DNA of 64,000 nucleotides, taken from NCBI RefSeq assembly GCF_026262505.1, contig NC_067203.1, positions 9,672,001 to 9,736,000 of the forward strand. Reading direction: 5' to 3'. The notes beneath the pieces are model-generated. The model made no database searches. It was not told the origin of the DNA and worked only from the letters and a program-made list of their open reading frames with translations. How positions within the stretch are numbered: the stretch's first letter is position 1; every line of letters starts with the position of its first letter. Shown one piece after another: positions 17,259 through 27,669 of the stretch. The stretch is from Trichomonas vaginalis G3. Taxonomy: Eukaryota > Parabasalia > Trichomonadida > Trichomonadidae. Both the position numbers and the translations under genes were made by a program.

Positions 17259-20072
17259 ATGGAGAAAAATTTAACAGGGTTTTATGAGAGCGTTATTCTC
17301 CCAAATAATGCAGATTCCATTGGTACAACAGCTTCAGTACTCACAAATCTTTCGAAACATGTTCCTCCGCCGAAAAAAGATAAAGCAAAGATAATTCGTT
17401 TTTATCTTGGAAAAATTGCCCAATTAATAATGTTTGGCGCCAACATTCCAGTAAATCCTAAGCATATTACGATTCTAATGCAAGATAAATCTTATAAATT
17501 CAATCGAACCGGATTTCTTATCTTATCATTAGTACTTAATTCAAATCCTGACATTGCCCCATCTTTATTTCCCGTTATAACTGAAATGCTTTTGGATCAA
17601 AAAAAGCACAAAAATTATTTTATTGGCCTTGCATTATCAACAATCAGTGTTTGTCCAACACCAGCTGTTGTTAGGGAACTTGGACATCTTGTTTGCGATA
17701 TTGCTTTATCAACAACTATCATAGATTGTATCAAAGCAAAAGCATTATGCGTTTTAGCAACTTTTTACAATGAAACGAAGCTATTTTGCTGTGTCGAGCA
17801 AGTAGTTGCTAGTTTACCTCAATTACTTATCTCAAAATCAGCAACAATGATAGGTAGTGCTGCAAAACTTACTTTATCATTACTCAGCAATAACCAATTA
17901 CAGGAAAACCATGACGTCTTTGTTTCAGCAATTAGAGTCCTCGCAACGTTCGTTTTAGGCGACGAAAAATCAAAACAAAAGAAAACCGAAGTACAGCGTC
18001 CTCTCATCGCAGCTGACTTGTTTAGAATACTTTCATACAATAAAACATGGAATGACAACGAAATACAGTATTTAAACGCAATTTTAGGAAAATTATTAAC
18101 TTTAAGGAAAGCGAAACGCAAAGAACGTGAAGAATACTCATTTATGGCTGTATTTACAGAAGCTATGAAGACTTTAGCTAAAGCTCCTTTAGATCCAAAA
18201 GGAAGATCAAAATTAATTTCGGTTTTACTGGCAGATACAAAAGAAGGCAGTTCTCTTAGCAACAGATTCTCATTTGAAGCCATTCTCAACCTAGTTGGGC
18301 AGACAGATTCATTCAACAAAGAGATTTACGACAAAAAAGGTGCAATTTTGCAGCCAATCTATGCCAAAGACAGGCAAACAGATCATTTAGCACTTAAGAT
18401 CTTTAGCATTATCTCTTCTGTGAATAATGCAGCTTCTGAATCCATTTTGGTCGGAATTATTCAGTATGCAGGCTCATGGCTTCTCACAGATGCACAATTA
18501 GCATGTGCAAATGTTGTTATGCGTGACCAGAATGCCGAAAGAGTCTTCACAAAGTGCGTGGATATGCTTCTTAAAGGTACCCCTGAATTTGGCAAAAAAG
18601 TTTGGATAAAAGTGGCAGATTTTATTGAAAAACGTGACACTATTCAAAAATCTGCCACAGAGTATTGTTTGCGTATAATACAGAACACGCAACAAGCCTC
18701 TGTCCTTACACCATCATTTCTCCAGCTATCTGCTTTTCTTGCAGGCAATTACGGCCATTTATGTGACTGTGGCCCGAATTCTGTCATCGAAACAATTCTT
18801 TATCAGTTTGATCTCTACGATTATACGAGCCAAGCCATGATGATCACCGCCATGGTCAAGATCAGCACGAGAGTTCCTGAACTGAGAGCCCCAGCTATTG
18901 ACTATCTCCTGGATCACTTGAATTCGCAGTCAACAGAAGTTGTTCAGAGATGTCGTGAAGGAGCAGAACTTTTGTCATCGAACGATATCGTTCTGAAAAA
19001 ATCTCTGACAACACCGAAATACATGGGAATTTTGTACGAATTCACGCCGAACCAGACACCGCAGACACACACTCCAACGAGAAGAGCTTCAATGCATTCT
19101 CCTTACTCAAGTTATTCCCAGGAAGTCGCAGGACATCACGTAAGAAAGGCAAGCGAAGGACAATGGAATTCAAATTTGATTTCTCCAATCAAAAAAGTGC
19201 CAACCGATTACAAATTCGATTTACACGAAAACTCACCTAAATCTAATCTTGAAAGTAAGCCGGAGAGCCAAGTAGTTCTTGAGCCAATGAGTATGGATAG
19301 CGATATCAGTCCATTCCAATCGAATTTCGTTACAATGACGAATTCTCCAATTGTTCCAAGTTTGGAACACTCCGAAATCACGAAAATTTTGGAAACATTT
19401 TACAAAGACAAAAGAGGAATTCTGTTCCAGGATGATAATATTGCTATATACGCACTCATTGAAGAGAAACTTCCTGTGTTAACAATAACTTACAATATCC
19501 AAAACAACTCTTCAATTCCGATGTCAATTGACAAATTCGAAATTCCGGAAGAAATGCCTGGATTACAATTTGTTTTCGGAGAGAGACCAAGCATCATTGC
19601 AGCAAACAGTTTTGTATTGATAAGAGACCATTGTAGAGCTGTCAATGCCTTCCAGAAATATCCTTTGTTATCTGCAAGTTTCAATGGCTGGGATTATTAT
19701 TTACCATGTCCAGTAATCAACAAAATGTTTTCAAGTGAAATTGAAAATGTTTCACAGGAAAGTTTCGTCGAAAAGTGGAAATATCTTTCTGATAAATCGA
19801 TGAAACAGAGTGTCTCCAATACTCCTGTCGAAGATAAACAGATCGATCAGGTAATGATGAATGCTTTAGGATGGAATAAATGTATATGGAGTCCTCAAAC
19901 AAGAAATGCTTATATCGGTTCTTATAAAATTGCTGCTGCAAATGCTGGTATTTTAATTGTTTTCTCTATCACTGCGAATAATGAAACATGTGTGGAAGTT
20001 AGAGCTACAGAAGCTTCAATGCTTCAACCTATTATTAATGTAATCAAGAATGCTGTTCTTGATTTAGTTTAA
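17259..20072 (+). CDS. AP2A: AP-2 complex subunit alpha (alpha-adaptin)
   Basis: 937-residue adaptin large chain, close to the usual length of alpha-adaptin. Residues 1 to about 590 are the helical solenoid trunk (for example RTGFLILSLVLNSNPDIAP and KAKALCVLATFYNETKLF). About 600-710 is a serine/proline-rich hinge. The rest is an appendage with two parts: a beta-sandwich (LPVLTITYNIQNNSSIPMS) and a platform domain (NKMFSSEIENVSQESFVEKW). The FVEKWKYLS block matches the platform of alpha-adaptin, which gamma-adaptin lacks, so I assign AP-2 rather than AP-1. In the family it acts at the plasma membrane as part of the AP-2 clathrin adaptor for endocytosis. A single exon, with a TAAA at the stop as often seen in trichomonads. 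Confidence 0.85.
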   Translation: MEKNLTGFYESVILPNNADSIGTTASVLTNLSKHVPPPKKDKAKIIRFYLGKIAQLIMFGANIPVNPKHITILMQDKSYKFNRTGFLILSLVLNSNPDIAPSLFPVITEMLLDQKKHKNYFIGLALSTISVCPTPAVVRELGHLVCDIALSTTIIDCIKAKALCVLATFYNETKLFCCVEQVVASLPQLLISKSATMIGSAAKLTLSLLSNNQLQENHDVFVSAIRVLATFVLGDEKSKQKKTEVQRPLIAADLFRILSYNKTWNDNEIQYLNAILGKLLTLRKAKRKEREEYSFMAVFTEAMKTLAKAPLDPKGRSKLISVLLADTKEGSSLSNRFSFEAILNLVGQTDSFNKEIYDKKGAILQPIYAKDRQTDHLALKIFSIISSVNNAASESILVGIIQYAGSWLLTDAQLACANVVMRDQNAERVFTKCVDMLLKGTPEFGKKVWIKVADFIEKRDTIQKSATEYCLRIIQNTQQASVLTPSFLQLSAFLAGNYGHLCDCGPNSVIETILYQFDLYDYTSQAMMITAMVKISTRVPELRAPAIDYLLDHLNSQSTEVVQRCREGAELLSSNDIVLKKSLTTPKYMGILYEFTPNQTPQTHTPTRRASMHSPYSSYSQEVAGHHVRKASEGQWNSNLISPIKKVPTDYKFDLHENSPKSNLESKPESQVVLEPMSMDSDISPFQSNFVTMTNSPIVPSLEHSEITKILETFYKDKRGILFQDDNIAIYALIEEKLPVLTITYNIQNNSSIPMSIDKFEIPEEMPGLQFVFGERPSIIAANSFVLIRDHCRAVNAFQKYPLLSASFNGWDYYLPCPVINKMFSSEIENVSQESFVEKWKYLSDKSMKQSVSNTPVEDKQIDQVMMNALGWNKCIWSPQTRNAYIGSYKIAAANAGILIVFSITANNETCVEVRATEASMLQPIINVIKNAVLDLV

Positions 20073-20557
20073 AAAAAATTTATTTTGTTCTTTTTGTAAA
20101 AAAAATTATTAAATCTATTTGTTTTAAATTGAAATAATATTGGATCTTTTGAACATGGAAATAAACATTATAAGTACATATTGTCTATTTTCTCGGTTAT
20201 ATTTGCGATTTGAATTCTGATTTTTGAAGATTTGAGCGAAAATATAGCTTGATCAAAATGACTCATTACAAATATATTATACGTACATTTAACTATTTAG
20301 TGTAAATGACAGTTTCTCAAGAAACAATTTATATTTTGGTTATTAGAGGACAAATATCTCTAGACTCATAAAGATTTTAACCATATTTGTATAATATACT
20401 ATTAAGGTACGATAGATGATTGAGTCATGGGAAATCTATGAAATTTTTTTTAATTCATGTTATTCCAAGAATTTTGAGTTTCTTGTTTTATAAAATACAA
20501 AAAGAAATAATTTATGGTTATTATTTAACAACTAAACTAGTATAACAAAGATATTTT
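20073..20557. other. Intergenic region, nothing recognised
   Basis: AT-rich gap between the 3' ends of the convergent adaptin and kinase genes. No repeat, RNA or open frame was noticed. Confidence 0.5.
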
Positions 20558-21373
20558 TCACGAATTATTCAAAGAAGTATGAAAGGTAATCCATGGATCA
20601 TTTAATAAGTCTTTTGCTGTTGGTCTGCTTGTAGGATCAATTTGGAGTATTGAAGATATTAATTTACGAGCTAATGGGGAAATATAATCAGGGAAAGAAA
20701 ATTCTGCGTTTTGAATTTTACGAACTGTTTCTTTTGGATCATCGCTTTCAAATGGGCATTTTCCAGTTAAAAGCTCGAAAAGAATCGATCCAAGTGCCCA
20801 AACATCTGCAGAGCGGCCATACTCCTTATTGTTAAGTATCTCTGGAGAAATATAATCTAGTGTTCCTACAATTTCTCCTGCAGGAGCATTTCCTTTAATT
20901 GCAAAACCAAAATCGCCAAGTAATAGGGTATTATCTAGTGAAATCATAATATTTGATGGCTTTAAATCTCTATGTAGTACTTCTTTTGAATGTATATGCT
21001 CAACAGCAGATAAAATCTGTTTAAAGTATTTTGCTGCTGTTGGTTCATCAAATTTGGTATGTTTTTTAAGTAGATCTGATAAAGTTCCATGTGCTGCATA
21101 TTCTAGAATCATCATAATTCTTTCATCATCAAAGAAATATCCATAAAGTCGTAAAATGTTTGGATGATTGAAACTCGAGTGTAATCCGATTTCAGATATC
21201 AGTTGTTTCTCAAGATTATGCTTTGTTAAAAGTTTTTTGCGGATTATCTTTAATACGCAGACAAAACGTGATTTTTTTTCTCTTGCAACAAATACTTTTC
21301 CAAACCTACCCTCTCCGATTACATCACCTACATCAAAATCATCTATTGACCAATATCTTTGTGAATTTGACAT
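20558..21373 (-). CDS. Serine/threonine protein kinase, Aurora-like
   Basis: 271-residue protein that is almost only a kinase domain. Seen: glycine loop GEGRFGKV (20-27), VLK lysine at 42, alpha-C glutamate at 61, HRDLKPSN (134-141), DFGF (154-157), GTLDYISPE (170-178) and the APE-region glutamate. The words LYGYFFDDERIMMILEYA, GTLDYISPE and EFSFPDYISPLARKLI follow Aurora kinases more closely than PLK or AMPK. Aurora kinases control mitotic spindle and chromosome segregation. The position equivalent to the activating Aurora-A threonine 288 is a glutamate (167), a possible permanent mimic of phosphorylation. The long N-terminal tail of metazoan Auroras is absent. It ends in TGA, which supports TGA as a stop in this genome. 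Kinase fold sure; Aurora assignment moderate. Confidence 0.85.
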   Translation of the reverse strand: MSNSQRYWSIDDFDVGDVIGEGRFGKVFVAREKKSRFVCVLKIIRKKLLTKHNLEKQLISEIGLHSSFNHPNILRLYGYFFDDERIMMILEYAAHGTLSDLLKKHTKFDEPTAAKYFKQILSAVEHIHSKEVLHRDLKPSNIMISLDNTLLLGDFGFAIKGNAPAGEIVGTLDYISPEILNNKEYGRSADVWALGSILFELLTGKCPFESDDPKETVRKIQNAEFSFPDYISPLARKLISSILQIDPTSRPTAKDLLNDPWITFHTSLNNS

Positions 21374-21433
21374 AGAAATGTAAAAAAAATCTAAAATTTT
21401 CTATCGTTCTTTACGATTTTTTTAGGATTTTAT

Positions 21434-22249
21434 TAGGGAAAACCGCAACCACTTTTTTTAATCACGATTTAAATATATAAATCGCGATTTTTTAGAAAAA
21501 TCGCGACTTTTTTAAAATCGCGTTTTTTAATGAATTGCGATTTTATTGTGGTCGCGATTTTTCAAAAAAATCGCGATTTATATGGAATATCGCGTTATTG
21601 GTTCAATCTAAAGATCATTATTTAAAAAGTGAACTAAAAAATATAAATATAAGAATAAAATAAAAATTGTAATAAGAATGTTATAAAAAGTTTTTTTAGA
21701 TTTGAGTTGCCGATAGGCTTGAGCAAATGTATTTTTATTGCTAAAGGTTTTTTTGTTAGATTTATGTAATATTTTTTTAGTTAAAGGTAAATTATGATTA
21801 ATTAGTGCAGTAAAGTAAGACTTCAAGGATTTTGACCAGTAAAGTGGGATTGAGGTATTTGTTATCGAGATTGTTTGATTTTAGATCTCTGATTTCGGCA
21901 AGTATGCAGAAAAACCATATTGTGAGCAGTCTAAAATGGATAAACAGCCATTCTAGATTCAAAAAACCTTTGTGAATTGCTTTGTTATTGAATTTAATTG
22001 CGACCTTTTCGCTTAATGAGGTCCAAAATCATGGTTCCGATTTGTTCTATGTTCGCGATTGATAAAGAAAATCGCGTTTAATTTTGATCACAATTTTCCA
22101 TAAAAATCGCGATTTTTTTGAAAAATCGCGACCACAATAAAATCGCAATTCATTAAAAAACGCGATTTTAAAAAAGTCGTGATTTTTCTAAAAAATCGCG
22201 ATTTATATATTTAAATCGTGATTAAAAAAAGTGGTTGCGGTTTTCCCTA
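21434..22249. mobile_element. 812 bp MITE-like element with long inverted repeats and TA duplication
   Basis: The element proper is 21436-22247. It begins GGGAAAACCGCAACCACTTT and ends with the reverse complement, GGTTGCGGTTTTCCC. Inverted repeats of about 150 bp (21436-21586 and 22096-22247) are full of nested CGCGATTTTT/AAAAATCGCG words, so each arm can also fold on itself. The flanks are TA on both sides, as left by Tc1/mariner-type transposases. The middle of about 510 bp has no convincing gene. It is non-autonomous; which transposase moves it is unknown. Confidence 0.8.
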
Positions 22250-22840
22250 TTTTTTATTTCCGAATGATTTTCGTCCCACTAAAGAATGAGAATCTGAGCG
22301 ATTGGTATTACATTTATTGGATCGCATAGTAATAGAAAAAGCCTCTTATGAATTTGTTTCGATATTCAAGCAAATTCATATTGATATGGAATGGTAATAT
22401 ATATAACAAATTGCATAATAATAGTTTGTCATGCCTACCTAAACGAAGATCTATGTAGTTTTTCATCTCAAATTGAGTTTTACTTTCATATTCCAAATAA
22501 ATTATATGCAAATTTGATCTATTTTATTTTTAAATTCTCATTTCAGAAAAACATCCATTGTTTATTACAAATGTAAGTCTAACTAAGGTGTACTCAATTT
22601 CTTAATTTTTCCTGGAATATTTCATATTCAAATTGAACATTTCATATTACATTGTTAATAACTTACGATTTCATCTCTAGTCATTCTAGTTATAAGCAGA
22701 TTACAATCATTTTAAATTGATATTTTTATTGTTATTTGTTTCTCTGAGTTAAAAGTTATTTATTTTGGCCTTTTTAACGGTCTGACGTAATATCCCAAAT
22801 TATGGTATGATTTTAGGAGTGTGTATAAAAATAGAGTTGA
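22250..22840. other. Intergenic region before LRR gene, nothing recognised
   Basis: AT-rich stretch with no convincing open frame. The last bases before the LRR start read GTGTATAAAAATAGAGTTGA. No trichomonad-type Inr was found close to the ATG. Confidence 0.4.
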
Positions 22841-24484
22841 ATGAGTGAGCGCCTTGAAAAGATCATTCCTATGCTTAGGAGGAACGATCCGATTATCAAC
22901 TCGATAAATTTAGTTAATGTCCGAATGGATGATATTATTGCTGATAAGTTAATCGATGCTTTAAACGCTAATAGTTTCATTGCAAAAATTTCTCTACAAA
23001 AAAATCAAATTTCCAAACGTATTTGCATGAGGATATTCGACTTACTTAAAGCGCATCCAAAACTCACGCATTTAGAAATTATTGATAATGATGTTGATGA
23101 TGAATCGATTGAACACCTTTCAAATGTCTTAATTTCCTTACCACCAAATAGAGATAGCATTATGCTAATTCTTCGTAAAAATAGTTTTGATATTAGGGGC
23201 GCACGAGCGCTTGCAAGAGCGATTGAAAAAAATGCTCCTGTTGTATGGCTAGATTTACGAGGGAATGATCATATAGGAGATGCTGGTGTCAAAGCAATTG
23301 CTTTTGCTCTCACGAAAAATCGTACACTTAGTGGGTTGGATTTAATCAACTGTAAATGCGGAGAAGAAGGTGCTGCTGAGCTTTCCGACGCATTGCTTAA
23401 TAATACAACGTTAACAACATTACTTTTACAAGATCGTTTTGAAGCAAAAGTTATTTACTCACTAGGAAGCATGCTTTCGGATGCTAACTGTCGTCTTCAA
23501 GCTTTATATTTATGGAGCTGCAATATTACTACAGATTTACTACAAAAATTATGCGAATCATTAAAAAATAACCGCTGTTTAACAACACTCGCTCTTTCAT
23601 ACAACAAACTCAATGATGATGCCGCCTATTACATTTCCAGAATGATTTTAGAGAACAGATCCATTACGAAACTCCATCTTGGAGCGAATAAATTTACACG
23701 CAGCGCCTCAAGCTATTTCAGCATTTGCTTAAACAAAAATACCACACTACAATACCTAGACATCTCTAGGAACGTTATTGCAAGCGAAGGCCTTTGGCCA
23801 TTGTCAGTTGCATTAAGCGGAAACAAAGAATTAAAATTTTTAGACTTACGACACAATTCCATTGACTTCCGTGGAGCCGCAATGTTCAGTGATCTCTTTG
23901 AGCAGAATGAAAGCATTATGACTCTCAGATTAAGTGGAAATAAATTTGGAGATCCATCTATCGCTTTAATGGCTTCAAAACTGAAAATGAATAAGTCAAT
24001 CAAGGTTTTGGAACTAATGGATGTCGATATGACCAAGAAAGGATTCACAGCCATATGCCACGCCCTCAAAGAAAATAAAACTCTTCAGAAATTGACGGTT
24101 TCTCAGAATAATTTAAATTCTGAGGCCATGAAAAGTTTGTGTGAACTTTTGAAAGTGAACACAACATTGAATTCGATTTCTATGAGTGGATGCGGTATTG
24201 ATGATCAGGGATGTGCTTACATTGCAGAAGGAATTGGTTCTAACGCGTCTTTATCTTATTTAGATATATCTATGAATAATTTTACTGTTAATGGAATGAA
24301 TAAGATTCTCAATGCTTTGCTAGGTAACTTCTCATTGCTCAAAATTGATTATAATAACAATACAAATAATGATCAAAATTTGGGCGATAAAATTGCGGAT
24401 TATTTGGAGAGAAACAATTATTATCAGCATAATGAGCTAATGAAAGACTTGGCAATGCTCGCGACTGATGAATCCTTCTTGTAA
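22841..24484 (+). CDS. Leucine-rich-repeat protein, ribonuclease-inhibitor type
   Basis: 547 residues built almost wholly from LRRs of about 28 residues of the ribonuclease-inhibitor (RI) type. The pattern is L-x-L-x-x-N-x-I, then G-A-x-x-L, then N-x-x-L, for example LKFLDLRHNSIDFRGAAMFS and LSYLDISMNNFTVNGMN. Repeats span about residues 20-510. There is no signal peptide, membrane segment or NACHT/NB-ARC domain, so it is probably a soluble cytosolic or nuclear scaffold, as for RanGAP-like or NLR-like LRR proteins. The C-terminal 35 residues are charged. The partner is unknown. A single exon ending in TAA. Confidence 0.85.
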   Translation: MSERLEKIIPMLRRNDPIINSINLVNVRMDDIIADKLIDALNANSFIAKISLQKNQISKRICMRIFDLLKAHPKLTHLEIIDNDVDDESIEHLSNVLISLPPNRDSIMLILRKNSFDIRGARALARAIEKNAPVVWLDLRGNDHIGDAGVKAIAFALTKNRTLSGLDLINCKCGEEGAAELSDALLNNTTLTTLLLQDRFEAKVIYSLGSMLSDANCRLQALYLWSCNITTDLLQKLCESLKNNRCLTTLALSYNKLNDDAAYYISRMILENRSITKLHLGANKFTRSASSYFSICLNKNTTLQYLDISRNVIASEGLWPLSVALSGNKELKFLDLRHNSIDFRGAAMFSDLFEQNESIMTLRLSGNKFGDPSIALMASKLKMNKSIKVLELMDVDMTKKGFTAICHALKENKTLQKLTVSQNNLNSEAMKSLCELLKVNTTLNSISMSGCGIDDQGCAYIAEGIGSNASLSYLDISMNNFTVNGMNKILNALLGNFSLLKIDYNNNTNNDQNLGDKIADYLERNNYYQHNELMKDLAMLATDESFL

Positions 24485-24672
24485 TGTTATATTCTTTCTT
24501 ATTTGTAATCTTTATAGATGTTTATTTATAAATATATACTATTTTAATCTTTTGAATGTGTTTTCTCTATTCATTCATGTATTATAATATTTTATTCTAT
24601 ATAAAACAAATTTTCGAATATACTTCTTTCCATAAAAAGCATATTTTCGTAATTCATGACTGTCTTATTAAA

Positions 24673-24951
24673 TTAGTCACTATATGTATCAGAAATATAA
24701 TCATCTGGTTTTTCATCAATTTTGTTCTTTTTTTCTTCCTCTTCTTGCTGACGTGCAATCTTTAATTCCTCTTTTACAACTGCTGCTTTAGCTTCGTATT
24801 GTTGTTTCTCTTCTGGTGTGAGTTTCTTCCAAAGCTTACCAATAATTTTTGCAAGCTCGCCAAAGTTCTTCTGAGGATATTGAACGTGCAATTCTGCACG
24901 CTTTTCTGAGCAAAACACATTATAAGCTGATTGTCTTACGGCTAAAGTCAT
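24673..24951 (-). CDS. HMG-box protein
   Basis: 92-residue protein with one HMG box at about residues 8-65: SAYNVFCSEKRAELHVQYP, then FGELAKIIGKLWKKLTPEEK with the conserved tryptophan, and QQYEAKA. The remainder is a charged, glutamate-rich tail ending ISDTYSD. The length and layout match small architectural proteins such as yeast Nhp6, which bend DNA in chromatin. It lies convergent to the LRR gene and head-to-head with the CPSF30 gene (about 80 bp apart), so the two probably share a promoter region. Confidence 0.9.
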   Translation of the reverse strand: MTLAVRQSAYNVFCSEKRAELHVQYPQKNFGELAKIIGKLWKKLTPEEKQQYEAKAAVVKEELKIARQQEEEEKKNKIDEKPDDYISDTYSD

Positions 24952-25032
24952 TTTTTAAGAACTTTAGAGCACAACGATTATTGTAAATTATCAAAATCGA
25001 CGATTATTGTAAATTGTTTTCTAAAATTATAA

Positions 25033-25533
25033 ATGTGGTACTTTCATAACCTTCAAAACCAGCAACAGAGCTTAGAGTTTAAGTTCGAGTCTGTCTTGAA
25101 AGAGGTTGACCAAAATGAAGAAAATGATTTAAAAGATTACATTAATAAATTATCAAAAAAAGATAGAAACAGTTTCCATCAAGTTGTTTGCGATAAATGG
25201 GTTAACACCCACTGCGTCCATGGTGATCGTTGCCAATCATTACATGAATACGATATCGATAGAATGAAAAAATGTCAATTCTGGGAAAAATATCACGAGT
25301 GCTCGAACAAATTCGAATGCATTTTCCGTCACGAACTTACTGATAGAATCGGAACTGATTGCCAGTATTATATTCGTGGTTATTGCAAACATGGTGATAA
25401 ATGCAAGAGAAAACATACACCTCGTGATGCAGTTTGCTTAAATTACTTAGCAGGATTTTGTCCGGATGGTCCAAAATGCCTATTTGCTCATCCAAAATGG
25501 ATCGACGATTCAGGTATAGACAAAAATGTATAA
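25033..25533 (+). CDS. CPSF4: Cleavage and polyadenylation specificity factor 30 kDa subunit (CPSF30/Yth1)
   Basis: 166 residues with four CCCH zinc fingers in series: CDKWVNTHCVHGDRCQSLH, CQFWEKYHECSN with CIFRH, CQYYIRGYCKHGDKCKRKH, and CLNYLAGFCPDGPKCLFAHP. Order and wording follow CPSF30/Yth1, including the HEYDIDRMKKC linker. Its relatives bind the poly(A) signal and help assemble the pre-mRNA 3'-end cleavage complex in the nucleus. Human and yeast proteins have five fingers. Here four are clear, after an N-terminal lead of about 50 acidic residues, and there is no C-terminal zinc knuckle. The UAAA that overlaps the stop codon resembles a trichomonad poly(A) signal. Confidence 0.85.
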   Translation: MWYFHNLQNQQQSLEFKFESVLKEVDQNEENDLKDYINKLSKKDRNSFHQVVCDKWVNTHCVHGDRCQSLHEYDIDRMKKCQFWEKYHECSNKFECIFRHELTDRIGTDCQYYIRGYCKHGDKCKRKHTPRDAVCLNYLAGFCPDGPKCLFAHPKWIDDSGIDKNV

Positions 25534-27393
25534 ATTGCATGTTCCTATTTTAATTTTGTGCATTCTAGCTGATATTATATAAAAAATGTTTTTATTATTT
25601 AAATTACTAAATAAAAAATTTTATTAGACGTAATAACGCCATTTCTTCTTAATAAAGATCAATTTTTTACTATTTTCTTAACAGTACACAACATTAACTT
25701 CTCTTCCATATGAAATTTCATTAATTATATGACAGAAATAAACTCCTTTTTTTTATTTAGGTACCCTATTCAATTTCTATCGTCACCATATGGAGAGGTC
25801 AGGCCCATATCATAAAACATTAAGTTTGGACTTACTAAGACATGTAAGAATTACCTTGCTTGTATAGGGGCATTAAATACTTTTAGATGCTAAAATCTTC
25901 AAAATTAATTTAATTTGATATTCAAAATATGCACGAAAACGTAAATAAATACGGATCTAGCTCTCACATATCTCTATTTTAAGCATTGATAAGTATTTCT
26001 ACATTCTATTTTAAAAAATATTCAAATTTCACAATATTCTTTTCATTGATAATCTACATATTAACGAGAATGATATAACTTTTCATGTGTTTAGAAGTTC
26101 TTAGCTTTAGTACTGTATTGTTGAAAAAATTATTGAAGACTTTTTTCTTTTTGAGAAATTAATGCAATAACCAAAGAGGAATTGCATATGCTGCGCACTA
26201 AAATTATAGAAATGTCTCTAATTAGACACAAATAGAGATATTCGGAAATAAAAATTTGAAATTTTGATCAAAAACGCTATTTTCTAATCATTTTTATTTT
26301 AACTATATATAAAGTATCTTTTTCTATAATTTATACTTGATGGTTTAAAAGACGTTTAGACTCAAAATTTTACTGCATTTCATGTGGTAACTATGCTTTA
26401 TCACTAACTACCTCCTTGTTTCAACCCTGAACAATATATTATACCTCCCAATGCAGGTATTACTCCAACAAAATTAGCAATTTGGCTATTGTCTAAAATT
26501 TTCTCAAAGAAAGAGGAGTAAAGTCCCATTTTTAGAATTCGAGCTATATTAGAATGCAACTTAGACAAAAGGTTACAGTTTCAATACACATATTCAAAAA
26601 ATTTGCATTCGAAATTTAAGATAAAGTACAATTTCCAAAAAAGAGTATCGAATCAGTGCACAAATATGCATTTACATGCTTACACTAGCTTGCACTAGTA
26701 TTAATAATTTTGAAATTAATTTTCAAATTATTCCCATACCTTTTGCAAAATTATTATGCTTATGATTCTAAGCATAGTTAAGCGATCTCGAATTTGAATT
26801 GCTAAGAAAAAATAATTAGTAAAAAATTTGTCTATGCATTCTGTATGATGCTACTAACTATATTAGCAGCATACCTAAAATCTTTTCAATATTTTTGAGG
26901 GAATTTGAATGGTACCGGTTGAGAGCTTTTTTAATTAAGGTACTATTTCGATAGAATTTGAATGGTACCCCTTCAATTTTGTGAGGGACCCCCTTTCATT
27001 TTTTGAATAGGGTACCTTAAATGAAAAAAGGACCTTAGTTTATGCGAAAATGATGAAGTTGATCCAGTTCCACTGCTTCAAAAATTTATTAGGAAATTAT
27101 ATTCTAAAGAGTTCCATTATAGCTAGTTTAAGATAAAGCAAATTTGTATCAACAATGATATTCGGTAGTATCATCTTAAACAAGAAAGGATAAATTTATG
27201 TATTATAACATATTAAAGTATTACACAATAGAAAATTATGTATATCTTAAGAAAAAATGTGGTTGGTGATATTGATGGTATTTTCTAATGGATATAAAGA
27301 TTAATAGTAAGTTAAACTTATAATTTTTATGAAGTAAAGTTGCTTGACATTCAAGCATATCTAATATAAAGCAAAGATAAGTGAATGAACTTT
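25534..27393. other. Long intergenic region with a possible decayed inverted-repeat element
   Basis: 1.86 kb without a supported gene. Left (about 25750-25780) it has TATTTAGGTACCCTATTCAA followed by TTTCTATCG. Right (about 26905-27035) the reverse strand repeats GGTACCCTATTCAA and also GGTACCATTCAAATTCTATCG, with TTTTCATTT outside. This suggests a decayed, GGTACC-bearing inverted-repeat element of about 1.3 kb, possibly related to the MITE at 63153 that also carries GGGTACCCTAT. The rest is AT-rich and unremarkable. Confidence 0.35.
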
Positions 27394-27669
27394 TCAATCA
27401 ACAGGGGCGTTGCCTAACAACGGCTTACTAGGATCGTATTTGAACTCTTCTTCTTGTTTTATGAGACATAATGGAATGATTGTTAAGAAAATGCAAAGTG
27501 TGCCAAGTACCATTGTAATAATTACGCCAGTAAGTGTTGGAACGTGATGTGATTCTGTTGGTCCACTTGTTGAATTTCCTCCCTCTGCAGTTAATTGTCT
27601 AGAGTTGACAAGGGAATAAAATATAAGCCAAAGGAAAAACATTGTTAGGAAAAGTGACGCTATCGTCAT
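27394..27669 (-). CDS. Small membrane protein, two hydrophobic segments (91 aa)
   Basis: 91 residues. Residues 1-22 (MTIASLFLTMFFLWLIFYSL) look like a signal peptide or first membrane helix. A short polar, Ser/Thr/Gly-rich loop with an NST glycosylation site follows, then a second helix at about 49-70 (GVIITMVLGTLCIFLTIIPL). The cytosolic tail is KQEEEFKYDPSKPLLGNAPVD, whose D/E plus PLL pattern could act as an acidic-dileucine-like sorting signal. It may be a small type I or hairpin membrane protein of the endomembrane system. No family is recognised. Stop codon TGA. Confidence 0.6.
   Translation of the reverse strand: MTIASLFLTMFFLWLIFYSLVNSRQLTAEGGNSTSGPTESHHVPTLTGVIITMVLGTLCIFLTIIPLCLIKQEEEFKYDPSKPLLGNAPVD

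Noticed and set aside
17819-18319. 166-residue minus-strand frame within the adaptin gene
   Set aside because: Antisense shadow of a highly conserved coding region.
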